Of a DNA stretch of 64,000 bases, positions 1 through 10,494 are shown piece after piece (position 1 is the first letter of the stretch; every line of letters starts with the position of its first letter). The DNA is taken from NCBI GenBank assembly GCA_964035575.1, contig OZ037870.1, positions 868,001 to 932,000 of the forward strand. Direction: 5' to 3'. The stretch comes from Rhynchopus sp. YZ270_cl-10. Its lineage: Eukaryota; Euglenozoa; Diplonemea; Diplonemida; Diplonemidae. The notes beneath the pieces were generated by a model. That model did no database searches, was not told the DNA's origin, and was given only the letters and a program-made list of their open reading frames with translations. A program made the translations under genes and the position numbers.

Positions 1-662
1 AAAAAAAACACATTTTTTTTACAAACAAAATAACTTCTTCGGGGAGGGGGGGGAAATCGCAGCTTACCAATTACCAGGTTTTCTTTACCACAAATAGGAA
101 ACTTTGAAGGGGGGGAGTGAATTTATTTATTTATTTATTTTAGGTGACTAAGCAACGAGAAGCTTAGGTTCATCTTATAAAAACCTTTTTCTTTCTTTTC
201 TTTTCTTTTGGAGATGAGAGGATGAGGGGGGTGGGTGGAGTAAGCTTTAACAAGAGAGCAGCGACAGGAAACAATGTATTATTCCCACCCACCTACCTAA
301 CCTACTCACCAGACACCTACCCTATACACGAAAAACAAAGGGTTGTTGTTCGCAATGCCCTTGTTTTGTTTTTGTTTTTTTATCCTGTTTAAAGATGACT
401 TGGGATCATCGCACCTTTTTTTTGATGATACGTGCATAAGAAAGCGCTTTCGTCATATTTTTTTATCTCTCTTTTCTAAACATTGAACACAACACGTACG
501 TCGCTCATGCTCATGCCGTAGCCACCTTCTCCCTCCGTTGGTTTATGTCCAGCGTGAGATATGTTTACGGAAACGTAGGTTGCGTTTTTTTTTTTTTTTA
601 AGTGTAAACCACTAACACACTCTTTGATACACAACCAAAGAGGCGGGGGGGGGGGGGGGGTA
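1..662. other. AT-rich spacer with one hairpin
   Basis: No gene is visible. The stretch holds an ATTT microsatellite (about 121-140), T tracts, one copy of hairpin family A, and a long G run (about 643-660) just before a fold-back transposon. Confidence 0.6.
142..176 (+). repeat. Hairpin family A, copy 1
   Basis: The sequence reads AGGTGACTAAGC, a short loop, then GCTTAGGTTCATCTT. CTAAGC pairs with GCTTAG. The outer GGTGA pairs with TCATC/T, allowing one G-U pair. It is preceded by TTTTAG and followed by ATAAAAACC and T tracts, as in other copies. Confidence 0.75.
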
Positions 663-1854
663 GGGGAGGGTCACTGCACGTTAAATCTCTCGATAAATGC
701 GATTTTTCCGATTTTGATCCTCAGAACCGCAGAAGTACCCGAAAACCATACCAAACCACCTAGGGGACCCAAAAAACGCACCAGCGCCCCAGTTTTGACA
801 CAGAAACACTCAGATAATGCCTGAAATGCAATTTTAAAAGAGTGCCTACAGAACTTGTACCTGCCCACCCCCGTAGATAGAGCAAATCACACATTCATCA
901 CGCCTCAGTGTGGGCCAGGGGCCAGAAAAGCCCCCAAAGCCACATATTTTCACCCCAGAACCTATCCCGAGGGGTACCCAGGCTGTTTCGGGGTGTTTAG
1001 AGGGACTTGGTGGAACTTAGAACCATGTTTCAAAAAGGGTACAAGTACTGTGCCAAGGGTTTGCCCTCCCAAGGGACCAAGTACTTGTACCCTTTTTGAA
1101 ACATGGTTCTAAGTTCCACCAAGTCCCTCTAAACACCCCGAAACAGCCTGGGTACCCCTCGGGATAGGTTCTGGGGTGAAAATATGTGGCTTTGGGGAAT
1201 TTTCTGGCCCCTGGCTCACACTGAGGCGTGATGGATGTGTGAGTTGGTCTATCTACAGGGGGGGTGGGCAGGTACAAGTTGGTGGTCACTTTTAAAAACG
1301 CAAAAAAGTCGCTCAGAAGTGGTCAAAAATGCCCAAAACCGGGCGGAATTCGATTTTTGGGGTCCAAATGGGCCTATGGTGTGGTTTTTTTGACCTCAGG
1401 GGGTATTTTTTGATTTATTGCCTACTTCACGTTTTTTGACGGCTTCAGATGCCTTAGGGTGGGAAAACCCTTGGCACAGTACTTGTACCCTTTTTGAAAC
1501 ATGGTTCTAAGTTCCACCAAGTCCCTCTAAACACCCCGAAACAGCCTGGGTACCCCTCGGGATAGGTTCTGGGGTGAAAATATGTGGCTTTGGGGGCTTT
1601 TCTGGCCCCTGGCCCACACTGAGGCGTGATGAATGTGTGATTTGCTCTATCTACGGGGGTGGGCAGGTACAAGTTCTGTAGGCATTTTTTAAAAATTGCA
1701 TTTCAGGCATCATCTGAGTGTTTCTGTGTCAAAACTGGGGCGCTGGTGCGTTTTTTGGGTCCCCTAGGTGGTTTGGTATAGTTTTCGGGTACTTCTGCGG
1801 TTCTGAGGATCAAAATCGGAAAAATCGCATTTATCGAGTACAGTGACCCTCCCC
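663..1854. mobile_element. Fold-back DNA transposon with about 400-bp terminal inverted repeats
   Basis: The left arm (about 663-1071) reappears inverted at about 1459-1854. A further inverted copy of the inner half of the arm lies at about 1078-1288, so 856-1288 is itself a large palindrome. The ends read GGGGAGGGTCACTG and its complement, and are flanked on both sides by TA (661-662 and 1855-1856), a plausible TA target duplication inside a poly-G tract. No transposase is present. Short open frames inside the arms are by-products of the repeat. The TA target fits Tc1/mariner-type elements, but the family is not established. Confidence 0.75.
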
Positions 1855-1966
1855 TAGGGGGGGGGGGGGGGGGGGTAGCTCAGATTTGTCTTGTATGGCA
1901 ACTGCGCTAAACCGAAATGGATAATTTTATTCTAAAAAAAAAAAGAGAAAAAAAAATCACACAAAG

Positions 1967-2032
1967 GCTTCAGCCGATATTGACTACAGATCTTTACCCA
2001 GTTGGTGTAAGATTTGTTGACAATAATTTTAA
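1967..2032 (+). repeat. Hairpin family F, diverged copy
   Basis: It resembles the family F copies at 19724 and 63654 (GACTACAGATC ... TTGTTGACAATAA, then A-rich) but is more diverged. The inner stem CCAGTTGG is still recognisable. Confidence 0.35.
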
Positions 2033-2742
2033 AAAAGAAGAAGAAGAAAAAAAAGCAATTAAAAAAAGCGTCTAAAGTGTTGTGTGGGTATTCTTTCATC
2101 CGGATCATATCTCAAAATCGAAAAACGACGTCTCGATATAAAGGTATTGACTGAAGGAAACGCTACTGGGAGAAGAGGGGGGCAGATGCGCTGGCTGGGA
2201 ACATTGGGGGTCTTTTTCTTTTCTTTTTTCTTTTCTTTTTTTGGGGAAAGCTTTCGTTTTAAAAAGGGGTTGGTGGAAAGAACTGCCTGCGTGGCGGCTT
2301 CGCTGACTTGAATATATTACACACTTGGCAAAATTTTGGGGAATGTATAAAAAACAGAGGGAAAAAAAAACAAAAACAAAAACAAAAAAAAAGCGGGAGA
2401 AGAGGGGATGGGGGGGTAACAGGGAAAGCAGGGAGGATGTGGGAAATTAAAAAAAGGGAGGGGGGGGTTGGAATGGGGGTGTGTGTTACATATTATTTGC
2501 CTTTTTTTTTTTTGGTCGTTATTTTTTTTTTTTTCTACCCTATCCATTCCCTCTTGACACCATCACCTCCGCTGGTGGTGGTGGTGATGTTTACAGTTTC
2601 GTGTTCCCGCACGAAGTGACTGTGGTAAAGGTGAATATGCACGAGAGAGAGAGAGTCACAGAGACTCACCTTACAACTTTTCTTTGGTGGATAAAACTCC
2701 ATCTTTCGATTGAAAATTATGTCTTAATCATTGGTGAGAAGA

Positions 2743-2822
2743 TGTAAACCACGAAATGGACGTACGGTGTCCACCCGGTGTACCGGTCATGCACCAAAGG
2801 TACACTGTTTGGTGATTTATTT
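2743..2822 (+). repeat. Dispersed repeat family C, copy 1
   Basis: It shares GATG-AAACC-CGAAATGGA-GTA, CCGGTGTACCGGT and ACACTGTT-GGTGATTT blocks with 8763-8845. Function unknown. Confidence 0.45.
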
Positions 2823-3751
2823 TTCTATTGTTTTAAGGTGGCGAAAACGTACACGAATCTTAGAGATTGTTACCATTTTTTTTTCTTCCTTTTTTGGATC
2901 GTGCCCCTTTGGTGAAATGGGCTGTACAGAACAGCATGTTGGTCCCGTGCGTTGATTTACATAGCCAACAATGTGTGGCAAGAAGACTGTTCAAAATTCC
3001 AGGCGTTTTTGTCTCCTTTTTTAACACACTACCATTCCTAGGCCCCCTTCCGCCCCCCAATCTTCCCGTTTCCTTATAACACACACAGATACCAAAAAAA
3101 TAAAGCAATGCAAAGCAAAGGAAAAATTTAAAAAAAAAAAAAAACAAACAAAAAATGCAGAAAAACTATTTGCAAGTAACAAAAAAAAAACCATAAAAAA
3201 ACACACAAAAAAACCACAAAAAAAAAAAAACAAACAAACACAAAAAACACACAAAAAAATCTATACAAAAATACAAAAAAAGATAAAAAAAAAATAACAA
3301 CAAAAAAGACAAAAAATATTAAAAAAAACAGACACACACACACACAAGGAGTAAAAAAAGGGAAAGCAAAAGAAAAACCGGATGGGAGGGGGGGTTTTTT
3401 TTTTTCGAGGGGGGTGTGGAGTGGTAAATGTGTTTACCTCTTCCCTCCTATGTTCCTTCTTTTTTATTTCCACCTTTTTTTGGGTTTCCCCCCCTTTTTT
3501 TCTCTTTTCGTTCTCTTTTTATTTTCCACTTTTTTTCTCTCTTTCTTTCTTTCTTTTCGTTTAAAGCAAAACAATAACACAACAACAAAAAAAAACTAAC
3601 ACAAGGGAAATGCGTAGTTGGGAAGGTCGCTCGCTCTGCTGGAAACTCCTCGTTCTCCCTTCCCCCTCTTTTAGGTAACACTGTCACGAGAGATTTGTAT
3701 TTCCTCAACTCCTTCCCAGTAGCAACCATAACAAAAAAAAACTATGGAGAT

Positions 3752-3818
3752 TTGCACAAAACTGTGGCAACACAAACCGAGGCAACTACACTACTCCAAC
3801 AATTTATCAAACTTCATA
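3752..3818 (+). repeat. Hairpin family B, diverged copy
   Basis: It carries the typical GGCAACTACACTACTCCAACAA core followed by TTTATCAAAC. The upstream GAGGCA region is the variable part. It lies about 330 bp before the CK1 start. Confidence 0.45.
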
Positions 3819-4151
3819 AAAACCCATTCAAGCTTCTTCCCTACCAACCGCTCCACCGTCCAAACCTCTGTCACAGAAAAGTCACCCCTATTTCTCTTTC
3901 TCTGTCTCCTCAGTGTTCCTATTTTGGGCAATTTACGCGACCTGATGTCATTCCATTGGAGTAGCCGTTTTCTCAGACTCCCTCCCTCTCCAAGAGCACA
4001 ACGCAAAACATATCTAAAAAAAACTTCATAAAAAAACCCCCCAAACTCTCCAAAAAAAAATCTCCCAAAATTCAATTCCAGGTTGCTATACCAACCTCTC
4101 TCCCCTCCCCCTTTTATACACTCCTTTTTTTTTCTTTTCTTTTCCCTCAAA

Positions 4152-5411
4152 ATGACGTTGTTAAGCCCCAACAAGGGGCCGGTCAAGCCGCTCCTTAAGA
4201 AGAAGAAGAGGAAGTCCGTTGATTGGACTGGGGAGGTGATGAACGGGAAGTACGAGACTGGGGGTCGTGTTGGGAGTGGATCTTTTGCGGATGTGTATGA
4301 GGGGCGGACGTTGAGTAGTAATGTGCGGATTTGCATGAAGATTGAGGACCACCACATGGACAAGGTGGAGCAGGAGTATCAGGTGTTGAAACGGCTTGCG
4401 GGGGGTGGGTTTACTCCCGACGCGTATGAATACTTCCAAACCCGCAAGGCAAACATTCTTGTCTTCCAGCTTCTTGGCCACAGCCTAGACGCCCTGCTCA
4501 AGAACAGCCAGCGTCTCTCCTTCTCCATCAACACCACCTGTTGGGTTGCTGCCCGCATCATGGAATGCATCCAGCACGTCCACAGCAGAGGTTATCTCCA
4601 CAGAGACATCAAACCACACAACTTCGTGATCGGGCGGGAACGCCAAGGGGCGAAGCTCTTTGCGATCGATTTTGGTCTGTCAAAGCCGTATGTGCATGAG
4701 GGTGTCCACATCCCATTCTCCGTGGATCAGTCGTTCATCGGCACAGCAAGATACGTATCAGTGAACACCCACCGTGGAAAGGAGCAAGGCAGAAGGGATG
4801 ACCTAGAGAGCATTGCGTACATCCTCATCTATTTCCTGAAGGGGAAGCTGCCGTGGCAAGGGGTTGGCGCGAAGCTCGAGAAGAAGGACAGAATGCAGAT
4901 GATCACAGACTACAAGCACTCCTCGTCGGTGCTCACGCTATGCGCAGGGCTCCCGCAGCCGTTTGCAAAACTGCTCTCATACGCAAAGGGCCTCGCCTTC
5001 ACAGCGCGCCCTGACTATGACACCCTCCGCGATATGTTCCAGGCCATGTACAACCCCGAAGAGCCATTAGATTGGGAGAGCTCTGGCCTGGCCAAGCAGC
5101 TCACAGGTATGTACTTCACAAAAAAAATGCTGGTGTTCACGAAACCCACCGTATAAACACCCTATAAACTTGCCCTTTTTACACCATTTTATACCGTAAT
5201 TTTTGGAAACAGAGGTGAGGTTTCTCTTACAATTTTAGGATGGATCCGTCTTCAGTGATATTATTTTTATCACTGAAGACGGAGTGTCAGTGCCTGCGTC
5301 CCAGAGGCGTTTGCACTATCAACTTCACTTTTTATTTCATTTTTTTTAACAGACGATCTCTCGCAAAGAACCGCGCAAGCATACGCGCAAGGAGGAAGAC
5401 AGACCCGTTAA
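4152..5411 (+). CDS. Casein kinase 1 family Ser/Thr kinase
   Basis: Exons 4152-5106 and 5353-5411 (337 residues). The kinase domain starts near residue 33 with a glycine loop (GSGSF, 41-45). It continues with the ATP-binding Lys63, catalytic HRDIKPHNF (150-158), DFG (173-175) and the CK1-type GTARYVSVNTH segment (197-207) in place of the usual APE, then the CK1 hallmark EQGRRDDLES. The basic KKKKRK (16-21) could be a nuclear localisation signal. CK1 kinases phosphorylate acidic or primed substrates in many pathways, so no specific role can be assigned. ATG 4152 follows a pyrimidine tract and matches the start of conserved sequence. The C-terminal tail after the GTATGT intron is short and inferred only from splice sites, so exon 2 is less certain than the kinase domain. 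Confidence 0.9.
5107..5352 (+). other. CK1 intron containing a perfect hairpin and a repeat
   Basis: The intron starts GTATGT and ends in a T tract plus AACAG. Positions 5246-5260 and 5268-5282 are perfect 15-base inverted repeats (CCGTCTTCAGTGATA) around a 7-nt loop. They are followed directly by a family E copy. The insertion would therefore be transcribed and removed by splicing. Confidence 0.7.
5286..5332 (+). repeat. Dispersed repeat family E, copy 1
   Basis: It shares AGTGCCTGCGTCC ... GAGGCGTTTGCACT and the TTCACTTTT tail with copies at 16590 and 28998. Confidence 0.5.
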
Positions 5412-6123
5412 GGTCAACGGGGTAGGGGTTGCTTTTGTATATCACACTTCGGGTGGGGGAAATGGGGGGGTGGGTTTTCTTGCCTCCAATGGAAAGGGGG
5501 GTGTTTTTTTTTTATATCATTTTGCCTGTCGAGATGTGGGCACCCCTTGAGGGGCCTCTTTCATCTTTTCAAGTATTCTCTCTTCGTTTTTTTTTTTTTT
5601 TGTAATTTTTTTTTGACCGGAATGTCTCAGGGCCATAGGTGGGCGATTCTAAGTCGATCCCTCCCCTAGCCCTCTTCCGGTGTAAAAATTGATTTTTATT
5701 TTTGTGTGTGCGTCGCCTATTCTGTTTTAGCTTTTATTTTATTTTGCAAAAAAAAAAAACTTTGTAGCCATTTAGTGTCTGCATCAATAAAAAGACGCTA
5801 GACACTCTTTACTACTTTGTTTTAAAAAAGATATTTTCAAAAGATTACTTCTTTTTGTCCCCAAATAAAAGCAAAACGAGGCGACGATGCTGATGGAATC
5901 AACCCCATCTTTCAAAGAAGTTATCTTTAATCATTTTTTTTTTTATTCTACATCTGTTCGGAGGTCTACTATTTTTTTTTCTTCCCTAAATCAGAGCTTC
6001 CTCTTACTTTCATAAGAGGCGGGCCGCATTTCTATCAACATTCCAAACTGCCTCGAGGTGTACAGGCCCCAAAGGAAAAGGGAAACTATCCCCATTTTCC
6101 AAAGAAAAAAATAATCAATCACC

Positions 6124-6181
6124 TTGTTGTATCGACAATCACGTTATACCAGTAGGTATAACGTGATTGTCGATACAACAA
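6124..6181. repeat. Perfect 27-bp hairpin with a 4-nt loop
   Basis: Arms 6124-6150 and 6155-6181 are exact complements around AGTA. The right arm (GTGATTGTCGATACAACAAA) matches the A-rich tail of hairpin family F, so this looks like a family F tail present as a perfect inverted pair. Confidence 0.85.
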
Positions 6182-6462
6182 AAAATGGCATACTAAAGGG
6201 GGGGGGGCAGTAACGCTTTGCGCTGTGCGCAACTATATTATTTCCGTGCAAGAAGGAGGGGAAAAAAATGTTGTGCGGTTGGAAAATATGAAAAATAAAT
6301 GATCGCTGATGTCCTGAGTACTGTGACTCATGTTGTCAACAGCATGTGGCAGTCACACTCTTATTCCAGCTATTTGTTATGGTATTTTTTTCTTCTTTTT
6401 TTTTTTTTTTTTTTGCAACAAGGGTGTGTGTGTTTATGTGTGAATGTTTGCGTTGTGCCCGT

Positions 6463-6495
6463 GAGGCCCATTCATCGTTCAAAAAAAAAAAAAAA
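6463..6495 (+). repeat. Hairpin family H, A-tailed copy
   Basis: CCCGTGAGGCCCATTCATCGTTC followed by about 24 A. It shares the G-GAGGC loop region and TTCATC tail of families A and H. Confidence 0.4.
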
Positions 6496-6661
6496 AAAAA
6501 AAAATGTATTGCTGTCGCGTCACCCATTCCAAAAGTGAATTTTAGGTTCATCTCAACAAACTTTTCTTTCAAACGTTCGCGGCTCCTCTCCCCTCTCCGT
6601 GCCCCCCCCTCCCCTCCCCCTATTACTGTTCGCTTCATCAACAGTATATTGTTTTTTTCAC

Positions 6662-6695
6662 GAGATGGCTAAGTGCGTAAAAGCTTCGGTTCATC
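6662..6695 (+). repeat. Hairpin family A, diverged copy 2
   Basis: GAGATGGCTAAGTGCG ... AAGCTTCGGTTCATC, about 20 nt upstream of the next copy. Confidence 0.55.
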
Positions 6696-6712
6696 GTGCC
6701 TTTTATGTTTCG

Positions 6713-6753
6713 GGTGACTGAGCACAGTGAGGCTTCGGTTCATTCAACAAACA
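6713..6753 (+). repeat. Hairpin family A, copy 3
   Basis: GGTGACTGAGCACAGTGAGG, then CTTCGGTTCATTC. The stem has drifted (CTGAGC against GCTTCG), while the loop GTGAGG and the TTCAT tail are kept. Confidence 0.6.
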
Positions 6754-7395
6754 CTCTTTTTTTTTTCTCTTCAAAATAAAGGTTCAGAGAGAGACAACTT
6801 TTGTATCGTCTTCAAAAAAGGAACGAAAAAGAGTGACGTAGCAAGAAACAGAGAGAAGAAGACAGGTTAAAAAAAATAGTTGTCAGAGATGAAAAAAAGG
6901 GGATTTTTTGAAAGAATGTGTTTCTATGCTGATATTCACATCAGGAGACATAGTGTTTTATTTGGTGACCTAAACACAAAGACTTCTTTTATTTTATTTT
7001 TTTATTCGAAGAACGGTTATTTTATTTTTTGGCTGAAATGCGTTTTAGCACATTTCAACTATTCTTTTTTTTCTTCTTTTTTCTCTGTTGACTCATCTCA
7101 TTCACTGCATGGACCTGTCCCTTTATGGACAAGGTTTTGTGTCTGCACCTTGCAAGCATGATATCGTCCTATCATCTTGCCATCAAACCTTCTCAAAATA
7201 CCCCCTCTCGCAAAAAAAAACAGAACAAAAAAAAACAATCCCACGCCTTTTGTCCGTGTGCTGTGATGTACAGTGGTATTCTACACAAAGTACCAGTCTA
7301 TTGTGAATGGAAACCCCCAGCCCACCATATTTTTATATAAAAAAAAACCGAATGGAGTGGGAACGTAGTGAGAGCGCAGCGGAAACGATAATATC

Positions 7396-7464
7396 AAAAA
7401 GGGTGACGGCTGTGTGCAGACCACTTGCGTGGTGACCGTTATCAGATTATCAAAAAAAAAAAAA
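7396..7464 (+). repeat. Hairpin family B, copy with a two-part stem
   Basis: ACCAC-TTGC-GTGGT forms an inner hairpin. Outer GTGACGG pairs with CCGTTAT. The element ends CAGATTATC and an A run, and lies directly before another family B copy. Confidence 0.55.
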
Positions 7465-7465
7465 A

Positions 7466-7521
7466 TATAGTGGAGCACACTCTAGCGTGGCTACACTAAT
7501 TCAACCAAGTTTTCAAAAAAA
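7466..7521 (+). repeat. Hairpin family B1, copy 1
   Basis: TAGTGGAGCACACTCTAG-GTGGCTACACTAAT, then CAACCAAGTTTTC and an A run. AGTG-AGC pairs with GCT-CACT and CACT pairs with GGTG around a CTAG loop. It is nearly identical to copies at 17736 and 29696. Confidence 0.75.
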
Positions 7522-7688
7522 CGCCATTTTTACGGATTTATCGATTTGGTCGAACGAACATGCTTTCTATTCAATACGAACGAACGCATTCCCATGACAC
7601 GTCACTGCATACACACTAAAAGATCAGAGCGGACGTTTTGTACGGGGGGTTTTTTTTATCAAGGTGGCCTCTGGGGGCTGAATACACC

Positions 7689-7724
7689 CTAAACACAAAG
7701 CAACGAGGGGTTTAGGTTCATCTT
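7689..7724 (+). repeat. Hairpin family A, copy 4 with a compensatory stem
   Basis: The stem is CTAAAC/GTTTAG instead of CTAAGC/GCTTAG, a paired change that keeps base pairing. Loop ACGAGG and tail GTTCATCTT are conserved. The usual GGTGA before the stem is missing. Confidence 0.65.
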
Positions 7725-7926
7725 CCTTTTCTCTTTTTTCTTTTTTCTTTTCGTTCAATAGCTTTAAACAGCCCGAGTCTGTAGTGGTTCAACTCCCCCT
7801 CTCCGCTTCTTCCCTCGCCCCCCTTTTTTTTTTGTAACCAACCGCCATCTGTAACACTTCGGGGGGTCTCGATATCTCATGGAGGGTCAGTGCGCGGCGT
7901 TACACAGGTGATGTGTATCTATCACA

Positions 7927-8003
7927 CAGACCTGTTGCTACAACGGTGCTGGAAATCGCACATATTTTGCCTTATTCCTTTACTCGAGTTAGCAACAGGT
8001 CTG
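7927..8003. repeat. Inverted repeat, 14-bp perfect arms
   Basis: CAGACCTGTTGCTA at 7927-7940 is the exact complement of 7990-8003. The spacer of 49 bp holds no gene. Confidence 0.65.
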
Positions 8004-8282
8004 ATCACCCATCCTTTTTTGTTTTTTTGTTTTTTTCTTCTTTTTTTGCCGAGATTTATACAAAAAAAGGTGCAATGTCGTAGTCATCCTCGGTTTCTGC
8101 TGGTAACACTCATGTGTTCTGAAATATTTCACGTATGTCTCTAGACTGGGTTCTGGCTTAGAGGCGTTCAGCCATAGTCCATCCAGTAGTAGAATCAACC
8201 AAGTATTCAAAAAAAGTACGGCCGTATGACATGCTTCGCAAAAGCAAGAAATAAGTCCCGATGGAAGTGGAACTTCTTCGGC

Positions 8283-8363
8283 GATTGTCGACACATACCG
8301 CATGGTGCAGACTGCTTTTGTATGGCAGCTACACTCACTCAACAGATTATCAAAAAAAAGTAA
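8283..8363 (+). repeat. Hairpin family B copy
   Basis: GGCAGCTACACTCACTCAAC followed by AGATTATC and an A run. A diverged partner tail (CAACCAAGTATTC plus A run) lies at about 8196-8217. Confidence 0.5.
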
Positions 8364-8762
8364 AAATATCACATAAACGCCCCCCTATCCCCTCATTCCC
8401 CCCCTCCCATTCTGTACGTTTCGTTTTGACCCTTCTGGTGGAAGAAGAAAAAAAAATCTGGCAGGGAGAAAGAGAAAGGGGGCAAGAGAGAACTTCACTT
8501 TGCCTTGACAGCAAAGCAAAGACAACCTCAGTTATGGGAAAAAATAATAATGTCGAAAACAAAGCAATCCAAAAGGGGCGCCCTTTTTTCTCCCGTCATT
8601 TTTCTTTTTTGTCGCCTTTTTTTTTTATAGCATAGGTTGGGGACAGTATTGTTTTGCAGCCCGTTTTCGTTTGGTGCAAACAAAAAAGAAGTTGAAGGGA
8701 ATTTGCCTCTCCCTCTCCCCTTGGCATTATTTTGACCGAGTTTTTATACCCCTGCTTTTGAT

Positions 8763-8885
8763 CAGATGCAAACCTCGAAATGGATGTAGCACTGCATGGT
8801 TTGGGGTCTACCCCCCGGTGTACCGGTTACACTGTTGGTGATTTCCGTGGGTACACTGTCACGAGCGGGCTGTTGTATTTCAAGT
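8763..8885 (+). repeat. Dispersed repeat family C, copy 2
   Basis: It matches 2743-2822 in blocks. It is followed by GGTACACTGTCACGAG...TTGTATTTC, a segment also seen at about 3673 and, diverged, at about 31239. Confidence 0.45.
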
Positions 8886-9174
8886 CAACTTTTGATGTCT
8901 CTGCCACAAAAGCGTGTCAGGATGAGAGCACACAAGCCATGCATTTTTTCAGGTGACTAACCATCGCAACAAAAAAGATTGATGAATAACCAATGTTCAA
9001 AAACATTAAGTAATCTACTCAGACTAACCATCGCTGACTAAGGTTCATTTTCAACTCGCGCTCTTTTATTTCAGGGGAGGCAAACAAATCAACCTTCTTC
9101 TCCCACCATCGCTTTTATTTTTATTTTTTCATCCCCTTTCCCATCACGATATGTGTGTGTGTGTGTGTGTTTTT

Positions 9175-9205
9175 AGGTGACTAAGCAGAGGCTTAGGTTC
9201 ATCTT
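9175..9205 (+). repeat. Hairpin family A, copy 5, short loop
   Basis: AGGTGACTAAGCAGAGGCTTAG then GTTCATCTT. The loop is reduced but the full stem is kept. It is preceded by a TG microsatellite and TTTTAG. Two degenerate half copies lie at about 8951 and 9023. Confidence 0.7.
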
Positions 9206-9802
9206 TTTCGTATTTGAGGTCCCCCTGTGTTCCTCTTCGCATTCATCTAACCCCCCACAGGGTCACTGTGGGTTTTGAAAAACGAATTGACCCCGTTTTT
9301 TTCCCATTTTTTTTTTTTTTTCCTTTCAAAAAGTGTATCTACTCCATTTTTTTGTGTGTGTCGGACGATGCATGAGCCCCAAGAGGTTCGTTCATCTTTC
9401 AACAAAAAAAAGGGGGGGTTGGTGTGGCTGAAGGGGGGCGATTCGCACTTCTTGCGCACTTCTGCGCCTTTTCCCTCAGGCACAAAAAAAAATGAGGGCT
9501 GATTCGCATTTCTTGCGCACTTTTTGCGCCCCCCATTCAGCTACACAATACATTATTTTTTTATTCCTACGAAGCTTGCTTTAAAGGAGAAATAGTATTA
9601 CCAGGTACGGTCGCCAATCAACGAACACAGCTTTACTTACCTATCGATCCTACTATTTTTATTCTTCAAACGGCGCCAGGATAGTGCCCTAGCAGAACAC
9701 CCCTACAAAGTAGAAAAGCATATCATGACGATGTCTTTTAAGCGATTTTTTTAGCGCCTTTCATCACGAATTTTTAAATCGATGTGTGTGTGTGTGTGTG
9801 TG

Positions 9803-9838
9803 TGCACGAGAGGTATATTTATCTTTCGACATTTTCTT
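9803..9838 (+). repeat. Hairpin family H copy
   Basis: GTGCACGAGAGG then TATATTTATCTTTCG and TTTTCTTTT. It has the same CACGAGAGG loop and ATCTTT-C tail as 16855, after a TG run that can supply the 5' stem. Confidence 0.5.
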
Positions 9839-10494
9839 TTGAAAAAAAAAACAGGTGAGAGGGAGTTGATTCCTCCTTCCTGGTCTTCCCAAAAGAACGG
9901 CTCGCCGCAAAGCATTCTTGAGGGCTTTTGGCTTTCAACTTTTTTTTTGGCGAAACAGGGTAATTCCAAAAACCCAAAATAAAGCGTTTTGGATAGTTCT
10001 TCATTTTCGATGTAGACACTACCAAATACCATCAAACTTTCAAAAAGGAAAAAAAAAAAAAATGGCAAAACAAAAATATACAAAAAAGGAGGCAGAACCT
10101 GTCTTTGACAGATCATTTTTTTGTCAACAAAAAAGATCGGGTCTTTTGTTTGTGCGCTCAAAGCCGGGTCAACACTGCCAGAAAAAAAAACCCCCCCCAC
10201 GCATACACCTACCAAAAAAAAAGTGGAAGAGCAAACCTCGAGGTGGCGCTCAACGCCTCTCTTCTATCTCTCTCCCTCTCTCCTCCCCATCCCCCCCATT
10301 CCCATGATCAGTGATGAAAAGAAAACAGAAAAAAAAACCCATTTTTTTTTAACCTCCCTCAAACTTCTTCTTACATTTTTCGGGGTTTTCCGCCTTATTT
10401 TTTTTTTGTCAAACTCACCACAACCCCACAGAAACCCTGGAAGGGTTTGAAAAGGGGGGAGGGGGACCGGACCCTCTACACCTCCCCCCATCAA

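Larger units (their letters stand above)
1857..4151. other. Low-complexity spacer upstream of CK1
   Basis: No gene is visible. It contains G, A and T homopolymers, an A-rich block (about 3120-3340) followed by a T-rich block (about 3400-3560), and several diverged dispersed repeats. Open frames here are low complexity (poly-F, poly-K) and do not look coding. Confidence 0.6.
5412..10494. other. 5-kb gene-free spacer
   Basis: No convincing gene on either strand. It is made of homopolymers, TG microsatellites (about 9151-9170 and 9783-9804) and many hairpin repeats listed separately. The longest open frames (7989-8372 and 9751-10215, minus strand) run through repeats and A/T tracts. Confidence 0.6.

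Noticed and set aside
855-1672. Three related frames of 72-90 codons
   Set aside because: They are translations of the inverted arms of the fold-back element, present in both orientations, so not a gene family.
7989-8372. 127-codon minus-strand open frame
   Set aside because: It runs through hairpin repeats and A/T tracts (poly-K end), with no domain and no conserved composition.
9751-10215. 154-codon minus-strand open frame
   Set aside because: It includes a TG microsatellite (HTHTHTH) and poly-F stretches and looks accidental.
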